A program made the translations under genes and the position numbers. 64,000 nucleotides of DNA from DASWJS01 sp036397035. GTDB taxonomy: Bacteria > Actinomycetota > AC-67. Below, in pieces: positions 32,523-40,047 of the stretch. A model generated the notes under the pieces. The model was not told where the DNA came from, ran no database searches, and was given only the letters and a program-made list of their open reading frames with translations. The stretch covers positions 1 through 64,000 of the forward strand of contig DASWJS010000031.1 in NCBI GenBank assembly GCA_036397035.1, in the 5' to 3' direction. The first letter of the stretch is position 1. Each line of letters opens with the position of its first letter.

Positions 32523-33068
32523 ATGGAGATCGTCAGCAACGCGCCACCGGTCCGCCGGAGCCCCCGCACCGCGATCGTTCTCGTCGTCGTCGCGGCGCTG
32601 CTGGGCGCGGGAGCCTTTGCCGCCCTGCGCATCCTGGGGAACACCCCGGAGCAGGCCGCGTCGACGCAGCCCGCCGCGCCGTCGTTCAAGCCGATGAAGC
32701 TCGACGTGGCGCGCTACGGCGCGCGTGTCCGTGTCCAGATCAGGCACGCGCAGAACAGCGCTCGCAACGGTCTGATCGCGCTCGAGGTCTACTACATCGA
32801 CACCGGGGGCTACGACGCGCCGCTCTCGGCGCTCGGCGAGATCGAGCCGCAGCTCCGCTTCGTCGCCGGGGCCAGCGCCGACGCCGGCACCGTGAGCGTG
32901 TGGACCACTCCCGATCGAGCGATCCTCGCCGTCCAGGGCGGCGCGGGAACGTGCGTGGCCCTTGGCAGGCACGAGGGAGCGGCGGTCACGTACGCGTCGG
33001 CGAAGGTCTCCGACGGCGGCTGCCGGGCCTCGGCATTCCAAGACGTTCGCTTCCGCCGACGCTGGTAG
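32523..33068 (+). CDS. membrane-anchored protein with a pseudopilin-like C-terminal segment
   Basis: A 181-residue protein. A cytoplasmic N-terminus (PPVRRSPRT) leads into a transmembrane helix at about 16-38 (TAIVLVVVAALLGAGAFAAL). The exported part contains RNGLIALEVYYIDTGGYDAP, very like the helix-loop of type IV pilin-like proteins, then beta strands with a Cys pair (GTCVALG, GGCRAS). The N-terminus lacks a canonical prepilin cleavage motif, and no pilus genes are nearby. GGAGGAG precedes the ATG. Confidence 0.55.
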   Translation: MEIVSNAPPVRRSPRTAIVLVVVAALLGAGAFAALRILGNTPEQAASTQPAAPSFKPMKLDVARYGARVRVQIRHAQNSARNGLIALEVYYIDTGGYDAPLSALGEIEPQLRFVAGASADAGTVSVWTTPDRAILAVQGGAGTCVALGRHEGAAVTYASAKVSDGGCRASAFQDVRFRRRW

Positions 33069-33084
33069 GGACCTCGAGGGAGCG

Positions 33085-33471
33085 TCAAAGCGCCCGCACG
33101 GCGACGCCTGCCGAATAGTCCGCGAGCGAACTCAGGTCGACCGGATCCTGGGTCAGAACCAGACCGGCCGGCTCGGCGAACGCGACGACGATTGCATCGA
33201 CGGCAGACCCTCGCCGGGCGCGCGCTCGAAGCCAGGCCGCTCGCCGAGCCAGCCCTTCGGGAACAGCGTCACCGAGCACACAGGTCTTCAGGAATCGATT
33301 CACCCGCGCGTCGCGACCGGCGTGTCCCCGAAGCGACTCCACCAACACCACGGAAGGGACAACGGGCGGCCACAGCCCAGCCGCCCGGAGCGCTTCGATG
33401 AGGGCGATGGAACCGGCCGAACGTTCGGCCAGCCGTGAAAGCGCCCCCGAGTCGAGCACGACGCCCGCCAC
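33085..33471 (-). CDS. PIN-domain toxin (VapC-like ribonuclease)
   Basis: A 128-residue PIN-domain protein. The four acidic residues expected at the metal site are present: Asp7 (VVLDSGALSRL), Glu45 (VLVESLRG), Asp92 (AVDAIVVA) and Asp109 (LTQDPVDL). It starts at GTG one base after the antitoxin stop, as in a coupled toxin-antitoxin operon. VapC-type toxins cleave tRNA or rRNA; the target is unknown. It lies next to an IS element in an accessory patch. Confidence 0.75.
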   Translation of the reverse strand: MAGVVLDSGALSRLAERSAGSIALIEALRAAGLWPPVVPSVVLVESLRGHAGRDARVNRFLKTCVLGDAVPEGLARRAAWLRARARRGSAVDAIVVAFAEPAGLVLTQDPVDLSSLADYSAGVAVRAL

Positions 33472-33472
33472 T

Positions 33473-33721
33473 TCAGCCGGCGCGCTTCGACCGGCGCTTC
33501 GCGGGCCGCCGCAGGATTGCCTCGGTCGCCGCTCGCTGGGTGGGGGTTGGCTCCCCAACCTCGGCCCGAAGCTCCGCAAGATAGCGGTCGGTCTCCGATT
33601 CGGCGGTGCGACGGCGAAGCTCCGCGCGCACCGCTCGCTGCAACAGCTCCGAGGCGGGCAGGCGACGCGCCTTCACCTCGTCGTAAAGGTCGTCGGGCAG
33701 ATAGACCTGCATCCTTGGCAT
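33473..33721 (-). CDS. ribbon-helix-helix antitoxin
   Basis: An 82-residue protein. The N-terminal MPRMQVYLPDDLYDEVKARR followed by a second helix (PASELLQRAVRAELRRR) fits a ribbon-helix-helix DNA-binding antitoxin. The basic C-terminus (RRPAKRRSKRAG) probably wraps the toxin or DNA. It sits directly upstream of the PIN toxin. Autoregulation by the pair is expected from the family. Confidence 0.7.
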   Translation of the reverse strand: MPRMQVYLPDDLYDEVKARRLPASELLQRAVRAELRRRTAESETDRYLAELRAEVGEPTPTQRAATEAILRRPAKRRSKRAG

Positions 33722-33847
33722 GCGCCTAACTATACACCCCCGACGGGACGGCGGGCACGACCAGCTTGCGCACGACACGCGTCGGAGTGGGCCTGGCTGG
33801 ACTTTGTTCGAATCAGGGACCAGACCATGGATAAAGGTCTCACAACT

Positions 33848-33855
33848 TCGGGGTC
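33848..33855 (+). repeat. target-site duplication, left copy
   Basis: TCGGGGTC directly abuts the left inverted repeat of the IS256-family element and recurs at 35282-35289. Confidence 0.75.
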
Positions 33856-35281
33856 GAGCATGTCCCGGTCGCCGTGGAACTTTGAGCGGTCCACCTGATC
33901 CCTACGCGACCTGCTTGCCTTCTTCTATCACCTCCTTGTGACGCTCGAGCGCTCGGGCCAGCACGTGCAGATCCCGGTAGCCGTTGATGCGACGGAACTG
34001 CTTCTCGGCCTGGAGCATCCCTGCGGCGATCCAGCGAAGCGCCATGCGCCCGTTGCGCCACCGCGTGACGTTGCGCGAGCAGTCACGGGCGATGGAGATC
34101 ATCGACTCGATCGGGTTGGTGGAGGCAAACGTGCGAAGCAGCGATGGCGGCAGCCTGAGCTTGTTGACCGTCAGGGTCTCCTCCAGCCCCTCCAGCAACG
34201 ACGCCGCGGCGCCTGGATGGTCGGTGTCGAGGTGGCGGGCGATGGAGCGCAACTCGGCGGCGGCCTTGACCGGGTCGGGTATCACCCACGCTGCCCGGAG
34301 CTTGCGGGCGATGAACACTCGCTGGTGGTGCGGTAGGTGGTCGGTGACGTTGCGTGTCTTGTGGATCCGACACCGCTGGATCGGCGCGAGGTCGCCGTAG
34401 ACGGCCTTGATCGCGGCGCGGATGCCCTTGCCGCCGTCGATGAGGCAAAGCACCGGGCGCTCGGGGTCCAGGCCCCGGTCGATCAGGTTGCCCAGCAGCG
34501 CTTTGCACACCGTGGCGTTCTCGGTGGTGCCCTCCCACAGGCCCAGCGGATGCTTGGTGCCGCCGGCACCCACGCCCAAGGCCACCACGATCACGTGGTC
34601 GCCCACGCCGATGCCGTCGACGAAGATGCCGACCAGGTCCAGTTTCGACAGGTCGCGGCCGAACAGCTCGGCGAGCTTGGCGGTGGTGCCTGCCTTGAAG
34701 CGGCGGGAGACCGCTGAGCGGCTGGTGGCGCGCGCAGCGACGTCTCCTACCGGCTCGGCGCCGGCGTCGTAGCGGCGGGTGGACAGTCCGGCGAGCATGC
34801 GCCCGAGCGCGATCTCGGTGAGCAGGTCGGTATCGGCGAAGTGCCGGTAGGTCTCAAGGCCGATCTCGTGGCCGTCGACCGAGCGCACGCGGGGCTTGTC
34901 GATGCTGACCTGGCGTCCCCCCAGCACCACGTGGGCCGCCTCGGTGCCGTGACGGTTGGCGACGCGATCGGGGTCGTGGCGGCCCTTGGGGCCGACGACG
35001 GCGGTGACCTCGTGCTCGAAGATCGTGCCCATGACCTCGAGACCGGCGGCCACCGACAACGCCAGCAGCCCTTCCTTCGCCGAGGCTGCGATCTCGCCCA
35101 TCGCCAGGCTCACCTGATCCGGGAAGGCTGAGACATCGAGCTCGTCCTTGGCAACGACGCGCGGACGGGTACGCTTACCCATGGTTGGTCCTCCTTTACT
35201 CGACACCCCGTCTCTACCACCCGGTGGTGGAGGCGGGGCGGAGGACCGCCCTTCAAGTTCTACGGACTACGGGACAACCTC
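33856..35281 (-). mobile_element. IS256-family insertion sequence, complete
   Basis: A 1,426-bp element with one transposase gene. Imperfect terminal inverted repeats begin GAGCATGTCCCG (left) and GAGGTTGTCCCG (right, reverse complement) and remain similar for about 35 bases, through CCGTGGAACTT/CCGTAGAACTT and GCGGTCC. It is flanked by the 8-bp direct repeat TCGGGGTC, a target duplication of the length usual for this family. The intact repeats indicate a fairly recent insertion. Confidence 0.85.
33902..35182 (-). CDS. IS256/Mutator-family transposase
   Basis: A 426-residue DDE transposase. Catalytic residues: Asp189 (VGIFVDGIGVGDH), Asp249 (VLCLIDGGKGIR) and Glu359 (STNPIESMISIAR), with the family C-x2-H motif QRCRIHKTRNV at 271-274. 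Length and residues are intact, so it is probably active. The start was chosen 24 bases inside the longest frame, where GGAGGACCAACC precedes the ATG. Confidence 0.95.
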   Translation of the reverse strand: MGKRTRPRVVAKDELDVSAFPDQVSLAMGEIAASAKEGLLALSVAAGLEVMGTIFEHEVTAVVGPKGRHDPDRVANRHGTEAAHVVLGGRQVSIDKPRVRSVDGHEIGLETYRHFADTDLLTEIALGRMLAGLSTRRYDAGAEPVGDVAARATSRSAVSRRFKAGTTAKLAELFGRDLSKLDLVGIFVDGIGVGDHVIVVALGVGAGGTKHPLGLWEGTTENATVCKALLGNLIDRGLDPERPVLCLIDGGKGIRAAIKAVYGDLAPIQRCRIHKTRNVTDHLPHHQRVFIARKLRAAWVIPDPVKAAAELRSIARHLDTDHPGAAASLLEGLEETLTVNKLRLPPSLLRTFASTNPIESMISIARDCSRNVTRWRNGRMALRWIAAGMLQAEKQFRRINGYRDLHVLARALERHKEVIEEGKQVA

Positions 35282-35289
35282 TCGGGGTC
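35282..35289 (+). repeat. target-site duplication, right copy
   Basis: TCGGGGTC directly abuts the right inverted repeat and matches the left copy exactly. Confidence 0.75.
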
Positions 35290-35449
35290 CGTCCGGGGTA
35301 GTTCGCGTCCGAGTGGTTGAACAACGACCATCCCCGTCTGGATGGCCATTCGTATCCGATCATGTCTAGCCCTCAACCCGTTCCCGTCGTAGCCTCAGCA
35401 CCGCCTTTGGGGGCTTCGGCGAAGCCAGGTGCGATGTGGAGGGGGAGCC

Positions 35450-36679
35450 GTGAGTGGGGCGGCTGTTGCGGCGCTGAACTGGTGGCGTCAGCGGCCTGGG
35501 GAACGATTTGCGCTCCGATTCCTCGTCTTGGTTTTGATCGCATACGTTCTGACGTTGGCGCTCGACCCATTGATGCCCACGATCGGCCACGCAACGCTCG
35601 TCGTTGTTGGTTGGGTCTCCAATCTCATCGGTCTCGGTGCGCAGATTGAGTCCCGAAGCGTCTTGAGCTTCGGCGGCGGCGCCTTCAGCTACATGATGAC
35701 TGCTGAGTGCACGGCGCTCCCGGTCGCCTTGCTGATGACCTCGGCGATCCTCGCCTATCCGGCGCGGCCAGCACAGCACTGGATGGGCCTGCTCGTTGGG
35801 ATCCCAGCGCTCTTCTTCCTCAACCTTGTGCGCCTTGTCACGCTGGGCTGGGCCGGATTGCGCGCGCCCGAGTCCTACGAAGTCTTGCACGTCTTCTGGT
35901 GGCAGGCGCTCCTGATCCTCGCGGTCGGACTCGGTTGGTACGCCTGGGCACGCATCGTCGTCCACCGCAAGGCGCCGTCGCCACGCACGAAGGAACTGCT
36001 GAACGCCGTCGGCATCTTCGTTGGCGTCGTGGTCGTCTTGGGCGTCGTCGGTATGCAACTGTCGGTCATCGACGCCTATGGACGCGTCATAACCGCAATC
36101 GGAGGAAACGTACTGACAGCCCTTTGGGGGGTGGTTATCACCGGCGCGCAAACTAGTTGGTTCATGATCGCCCGAGGAGGCTATGCAACGCTGATTGCTG
36201 TGATCGCGCTCTTCCTGGCTACACCACGGATGGCTTGGAAGCGACGCTTCACGGGCGCCGTCCTAGTAGGACTTCCGCTGCTCGTCGCAGTCGATGTCGT
36301 GAGCATGGTCGTTGGATTCAGGGTCCACCAGCTAGGCCCCAACGCGCCTGGGGGTAGCCATTGGATCTTCAGCGCACACGTCGTCGACATCGCAGAAATC
36401 ATGGCACGGCCAGTGCTGCCCGTTGCAGCGTGGTTTGCATGGTCCAGGTGTTCCTTCGATCGAACGCGATCACGCGTGCAGAAAGAGCGATGTGCCGTGT
36501 GCGGGATGCTGTGCAGCGACGCGCTGGCGCATCTCGAACGGACCCACAAGCGCTTCTTGCGCGCCGCACTAGCGGCCCGAGACGGGCTGGATCATGTCGA
36601 GACCCTTACCGCGGGGCTTACGCTAAGTAGGGACAGTCAGTACCGCACGCAAAAGGAGGTGGCAGATGACCGTTCTTAG
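35450..36679 (+). CDS. exosortase-like membrane transpeptidase with C-terminal C2H2-like motif
   Basis: A 409-residue polytopic protein. The exosortase/archaeosortase triad is present: Cys87 in AECTALPVALL, Arg128 in LNLVRLVTLGWAG and His147 in YEVLHVFWWQALL, each at the start of a transmembrane helix as in the family. Such enzymes cut C-terminal sorting signals on the outer face of the membrane. A further five or so helices follow, then a cytoplasmic tail with CAVCGMLCSDALAHLERTH (Cys348, Cys351, His361, His366), a zinc-finger-like motif unusual in this family. GTG start chosen for TGGAGGGGG just upstream. It overlaps the glycine-rich gene by 14 bases, its likely substrate. Confidence 0.7.
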   Translation: MSGAAVAALNWWRQRPGERFALRFLVLVLIAYVLTLALDPLMPTIGHATLVVVGWVSNLIGLGAQIESRSVLSFGGGAFSYMMTAECTALPVALLMTSAILAYPARPAQHWMGLLVGIPALFFLNLVRLVTLGWAGLRAPESYEVLHVFWWQALLILAVGLGWYAWARIVVHRKAPSPRTKELLNAVGIFVGVVVVLGVVGMQLSVIDAYGRVITAIGGNVLTALWGVVITGAQTSWFMIARGGYATLIAVIALFLATPRMAWKRRFTGAVLVGLPLLVAVDVVSMVVGFRVHQLGPNAPGGSHWIFSAHVVDIAEIMARPVLPVAAWFAWSRCSFDRTRSRVQKERCAVCGMLCSDALAHLERTHKRFLRAALAARDGLDHVETLTAGLTLSRDSQYRTQKEVADDRS

Positions 36680-38336
36680 AGGAGCGCGAAAACGCGCAAT
36701 GCCCGACTGTCTGGAACGCGGAGACGGGGTTCACAAGCCATGCCCCGATGTTCAGCCGACTTGCTCGGTCCCACGATCTGAGTGTACCAAGCAGACCCTG
36801 CTGAGCTGGTCACCCGCCTCTTTGAAGCAGCCGACCATCCTCAGTGTCATTCTCGTTCTCGTGCTCGGTCAATTCACACCATCGTCATCCGCCGCCACCA
36901 ACGACGCGCTACCCCTAGCACCAAAAGGATCGCTGGGGAGCCTCCACGTGGGTGTCACATCGGCCGATCGAGTACTGTTCGACACCTCGAACGGACTCCT
37001 TCGCGTGAACGGACGCAGATTGAACGATGGGCGTCAGCGTCGAGAGGTTTCGCTCGGAGGCGGAGCCGGGATTCCCTACCACACGTGGGTGTTCGACTTT
37101 GAGTCTGTGCACCTGGGCCCGCGCGCAACAGTCGCAGTTCGGGGCACGCATCCGCTTGTGCTAATTGCGCAGCGGAGCATCTCCGTTGACACGAAACTGT
37201 CTCTGGACGGAACAGCAGGACTGCCAGGAGGTCCCGGAGCGGGAGGAGGAGGTGGTGGCGGTGGTGGTGCCGCCGTGCTTCTGTCCGGAGGAGCCATCCT
37301 ATTGTCCTCGGTTCTGTCGGCCAGTGGCGGGGCAGGCGGAACGAGTACGGCCGTAAACGCGCGCGCGGCGGATTTGACCGGCTTCCAACAAGGGGGACCC
37401 GGTGGAGCGGGCGTTGTTGTCGTCGGCGCCGTCGATAGGATCACTGTGTCTGGTCGGATTTCCACCCTAGCGGGCGACGGTACACAATCTGATGGGCCTT
37501 CGCTCGCGTTGATTGGGCCCGTCACGCTCGCCCCTTCGGCCCGATTCAATGGGCAACAACTCGAACACGACACCCCCGGCATAACGTGGCACCCCATGCA
37601 GCCGGACCTCAGCTTGACGGTCAACGGTGGTGGTGGCGGCGGCGGAGCGGGGGGCACTGGCCTCGTTCGTGGCGTCATTCCAAGGACCTATCAGCGCAGC
37701 GCTACACCGGGTGGTCACGGCGGCCCCGGCGGGGGGTCCGGCGGTGCGGGCGGGTTTGCAGTAGCTGGAGGTGGTGGTGGCCGTGGAGGACACGCGTCTG
37801 ACGGTAGCGGTGGAGGTGGTGGTGGTGGTGGTGGCGGCGGTGCATGGGAGGGTCCGAAGGGTGGCAAGGGGGCGCCTGACGGCGGGGGCTCAGAGCCCGG
37901 CGTCGCCGAGGACGGTAGCGGCGGAAACTGTGAGAACTCCAACATCGGATTCGGAGGTGATGGCGGCACCGGAGGAAACAACAGCGGCGGTGGCAAGGCG
38001 GGCGACGGAGGGCGGGGTGGGCATTCTCCGGCCGAGACGGAGGGACTCGAAGCAAACGGAAAGCCTGGCGACGCCTCCTTCAACACAGGAGGGGGAGGGG
38101 GAGGGGGTGGTGGTGGTGACAGCTGCGATCCTAGGGTCCCAGCGGGTGCGGGCGGACCCGGAGGACCAGGAGGAGCGGGTGTCGTGAGCGCCGGCCAGGG
38201 CGGAGGACGAGGATCGACCCCGCAGGTACCCGCCGCATCGACCACGGCGCAACTCGCACTGGCAGTCATGCTTGTGGTGATAGGAGTAGCCTATCAGCGG
38301 AGGCGAAGGCCCACGGACAATGGATGTGCAGGCTGA
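36666..38336 (+). CDS. glycine-rich exported protein with a C-terminal sorting-like tail (putative exosortase substrate)
   Basis: A 556-residue protein. A long basic/Cys-containing N-region is followed by a hydrophobic signal (TILSVILVLVLGQFTPSSSA, ending near residue 75). A beta-rich region follows, then from about 190 onward multiple glycine runs separated by short polar segments (GGAGGTS, GGPGGAGVVV, GGNNSGGGKAGDGG). The tail is VPAASTTAQLALAVMLVVIG followed by AYQRRRR: a short Pro/Ser motif, one hydrophobic helix and an Arg cluster, the tripartite layout of PEP-CTERM and related signals. AAGGAGGT precedes the ATG. Coupling to the exosortase gene suggests a dedicated pair. Function may be structural at the cell surface. 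Confidence 0.7.
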   Translation: MTVLRGARKRAMPDCLERGDGVHKPCPDVQPTCSVPRSECTKQTLLSWSPASLKQPTILSVILVLVLGQFTPSSSAATNDALPLAPKGSLGSLHVGVTSADRVLFDTSNGLLRVNGRRLNDGRQRREVSLGGGAGIPYHTWVFDFESVHLGPRATVAVRGTHPLVLIAQRSISVDTKLSLDGTAGLPGGPGAGGGGGGGGGAAVLLSGGAILLSSVLSASGGAGGTSTAVNARAADLTGFQQGGPGGAGVVVVGAVDRITVSGRISTLAGDGTQSDGPSLALIGPVTLAPSARFNGQQLEHDTPGITWHPMQPDLSLTVNGGGGGGGAGGTGLVRGVIPRTYQRSATPGGHGGPGGGSGGAGGFAVAGGGGGRGGHASDGSGGGGGGGGGGGAWEGPKGGKGAPDGGGSEPGVAEDGSGGNCENSNIGFGGDGGTGGNNSGGGKAGDGGRGGHSPAETEGLEANGKPGDASFNTGGGGGGGGGGDSCDPRVPAGAGGPGGPGGAGVVSAGQGGGRGSTPQVPAASTTAQLALAVMLVVIGVAYQRRRRPTDNGCAG

Positions 38337-38894
38337 CATTGCGAGGCCCTGGTGAGTCGGGCACCACCTCACAGGGGACTCAATTCCCTTCCTTCCCTGC
38401 CCAAGCCCGCACCCACCGCGTTTGGCAGCCCTGTTCGCGATAGTACGCCAGACTCCCTGCGGAGTTGATGTGTCTCGCGCCCTTGGGAGCCCCCTTTGAG
38501 ATCGACTCAACTGCAACCGGGGCAGGCGGAAGGCACCCGAGCCCCCTTTGTAGGTGTTTCCTCATACATCCGGAGTCAATCATCCGGGGCAGTCCCAACG
38601 CCGACGAAGGCCGTTTGAGACCGACGGCAAGGCCACGCTGCAGGCAAGGCCCCTAAAGGCACCGTGGGCGGGCCGGTATGGGGGACACGGCCTCCGAAGG
38701 CCCCAAAGCCGTTCGCGTGCCGCGTTGCGCTGCCGTGCGCAACGTCGACCGAATTGGGTCGGAAAGGTCGTCCAAGAGCGGGAGAACTTCTTCACACAGC
38801 CGGCCACACAGCTTCCGGGCGGCCAGACGCCTAATGAGAGACTGCGGCAGAAGGCGCAGACCTCCGGCGTCAGTCGTACGTCAGTCCTAAACAG
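38337..38894. other. intergenic region without a supported gene
   Basis: About 560 bases between the glycine-rich gene and tRNA-Ile. Several overlapping short open frames exist on both strands, but none has a credible ribosome binding site or family resemblance. One + strand frame ends by reading antisense through the tRNA (GPGWTRTSDLSF), a known false-protein signature. The region may be decayed island DNA between the accessory patch and the conserved origin region. Confidence 0.5.
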
Positions 38895-38968
<74 letters not shown>

Positions 38969-39012
38969 GCGACGCGCAAGGGTACCACCGCCCGCACGGG
39001 CGATCCCGCCGG

Positions 39013-40002
39013 CTACTCGCGTTCGGTGACGAGCAGCTCGATCCCACCGACGACGTCGGCGATGAGGTTGTAGAGGAACGCCATGAACATCGTGATCACC
39101 GAGCCGACGACCGTCCCCGCCAGCCCGATCAGGAAGAGCCAGCGGAAGATCGTGCCACCGTTGATGGGGTCGTCGCTGATGCCCAGCTCGGCGATGAACT
39201 CCTCGATGTTGGCGATGACGCCGAAGGCCTTCATGGCGGCGAAGATGATCGCCGTGCTGAGCAAGGCGATCAGCAGCATGCAGAAGAAGAACACCAGCGA
39301 GAACCGCAGCGCCGACCACGGGCTGATCTTGCGGATGGCGAGCCGTCCGCGCCGCAGGCGCCGGACCTCGATGGGCCGGCGGTCCTCGCGGGCCAGCTCG
39401 GGTGCCGGGCGCGCGGGACGAGCTGGCCGCTCGGGTCTGACGGGCTGCTCGACCCGAGTGGGGATGGCCGGAGGTTCGGCCGGGCGGATGTGCTCGGTCG
39501 GCGGCCCGGGCACCACGGGCTTGAGCGGCGCATCCTGGACAGTATCTGTCCGCGCGCGCGCGGGGGTCGCCGTTCCCGCTGAGGGCGCAGGCTCGGCGCG
39601 TTCCCACGATCGCGGCCGGTCGGGCGCGCGTTCGGACGGCCGCGGCTGAGGAACCGGGCGCATCGGGCTTCCGGCCGGCCGTGACTCCGTACGCTCCCAC
39701 GGCCTGGTCGCCGGCGCCGGCGAAGCCGCGCCTCGGAGCCGCTCCCACGGCGGCGGCACGCTCGGCTTCGACCCGCCGCGTTCCCACGGCGGGCGCGGCG
39801 TTCCCGCGGGCTCGGGCGCGCCGACACGGAAGGTCGGCCCGCCGGAGCGCGAGTAGCCGGGCGGGACGGGCGGCCTGGCCGCCGGCGGCCTGAACGACCG
39901 TTCCGGGGGCGAGTCCTCGACGGCGGGCATGGCCTGGGTCGGCGGGCCCTCCTCGCGACGCTCGTCCTCGGCGCGTTCGGCGCCGGTTCCCGTGTGTTTC
40001 AC
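39013..40002 (-). CDS. DUF3566 transmembrane protein downstream of gyrA
   Basis: A 329-residue protein. The first 210 residues are a Pro/Arg/Glu-rich low-complexity cytoplasmic region with repeated PPWER and RPWER segments. The C-terminal 120 residues form the DUF3566 domain: VRRLRRGRLAIRKISPWSAL, a transmembrane helix (FSLVFFFCMLLIALLSTAII), NIEEFIAELG and a second helix. The same protein follows gyrA in mycobacteria (Rv0007), where it is linked to the cell envelope, although its role is unclear. GTG start; an alternative ATG is possible inside the disordered part. Confidence 0.8.
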   Translation of the reverse strand: MKHTGTGAERAEDERREEGPPTQAMPAVEDSPPERSFRPPAARPPVPPGYSRSGGPTFRVGAPEPAGTPRPPWERGGSKPSVPPPWERLRGAASPAPATRPWERTESRPAGSPMRPVPQPRPSERAPDRPRSWERAEPAPSAGTATPARARTDTVQDAPLKPVVPGPPTEHIRPAEPPAIPTRVEQPVRPERPARPARPAPELAREDRRPIEVRRLRRGRLAIRKISPWSALRFSLVFFFCMLLIALLSTAIIFAAMKAFGVIANIEEFIAELGISDDPINGGTIFRWLFLIGLAGTVVGSVITMFMAFLYNLIADVVGGIELLVTERE

Positions 40003-40047
40003 GCGCTCAACCTTACCTCTGGACGCCCCGAGAAACGACGCGGCGGG

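Noticed and set aside
37238..38220. Glycine-codon repeats as a CRISPR array or satellite
   Set aside because: The repeats are irregular GGN codon runs within one reading frame, with no constant repeat unit or spacers.
39992..40008. TGTTTCACG near the DUF3566 start as a second parS
   Set aside because: Only one arm of the parS palindrome is present; the second arm is CGCTCAA.
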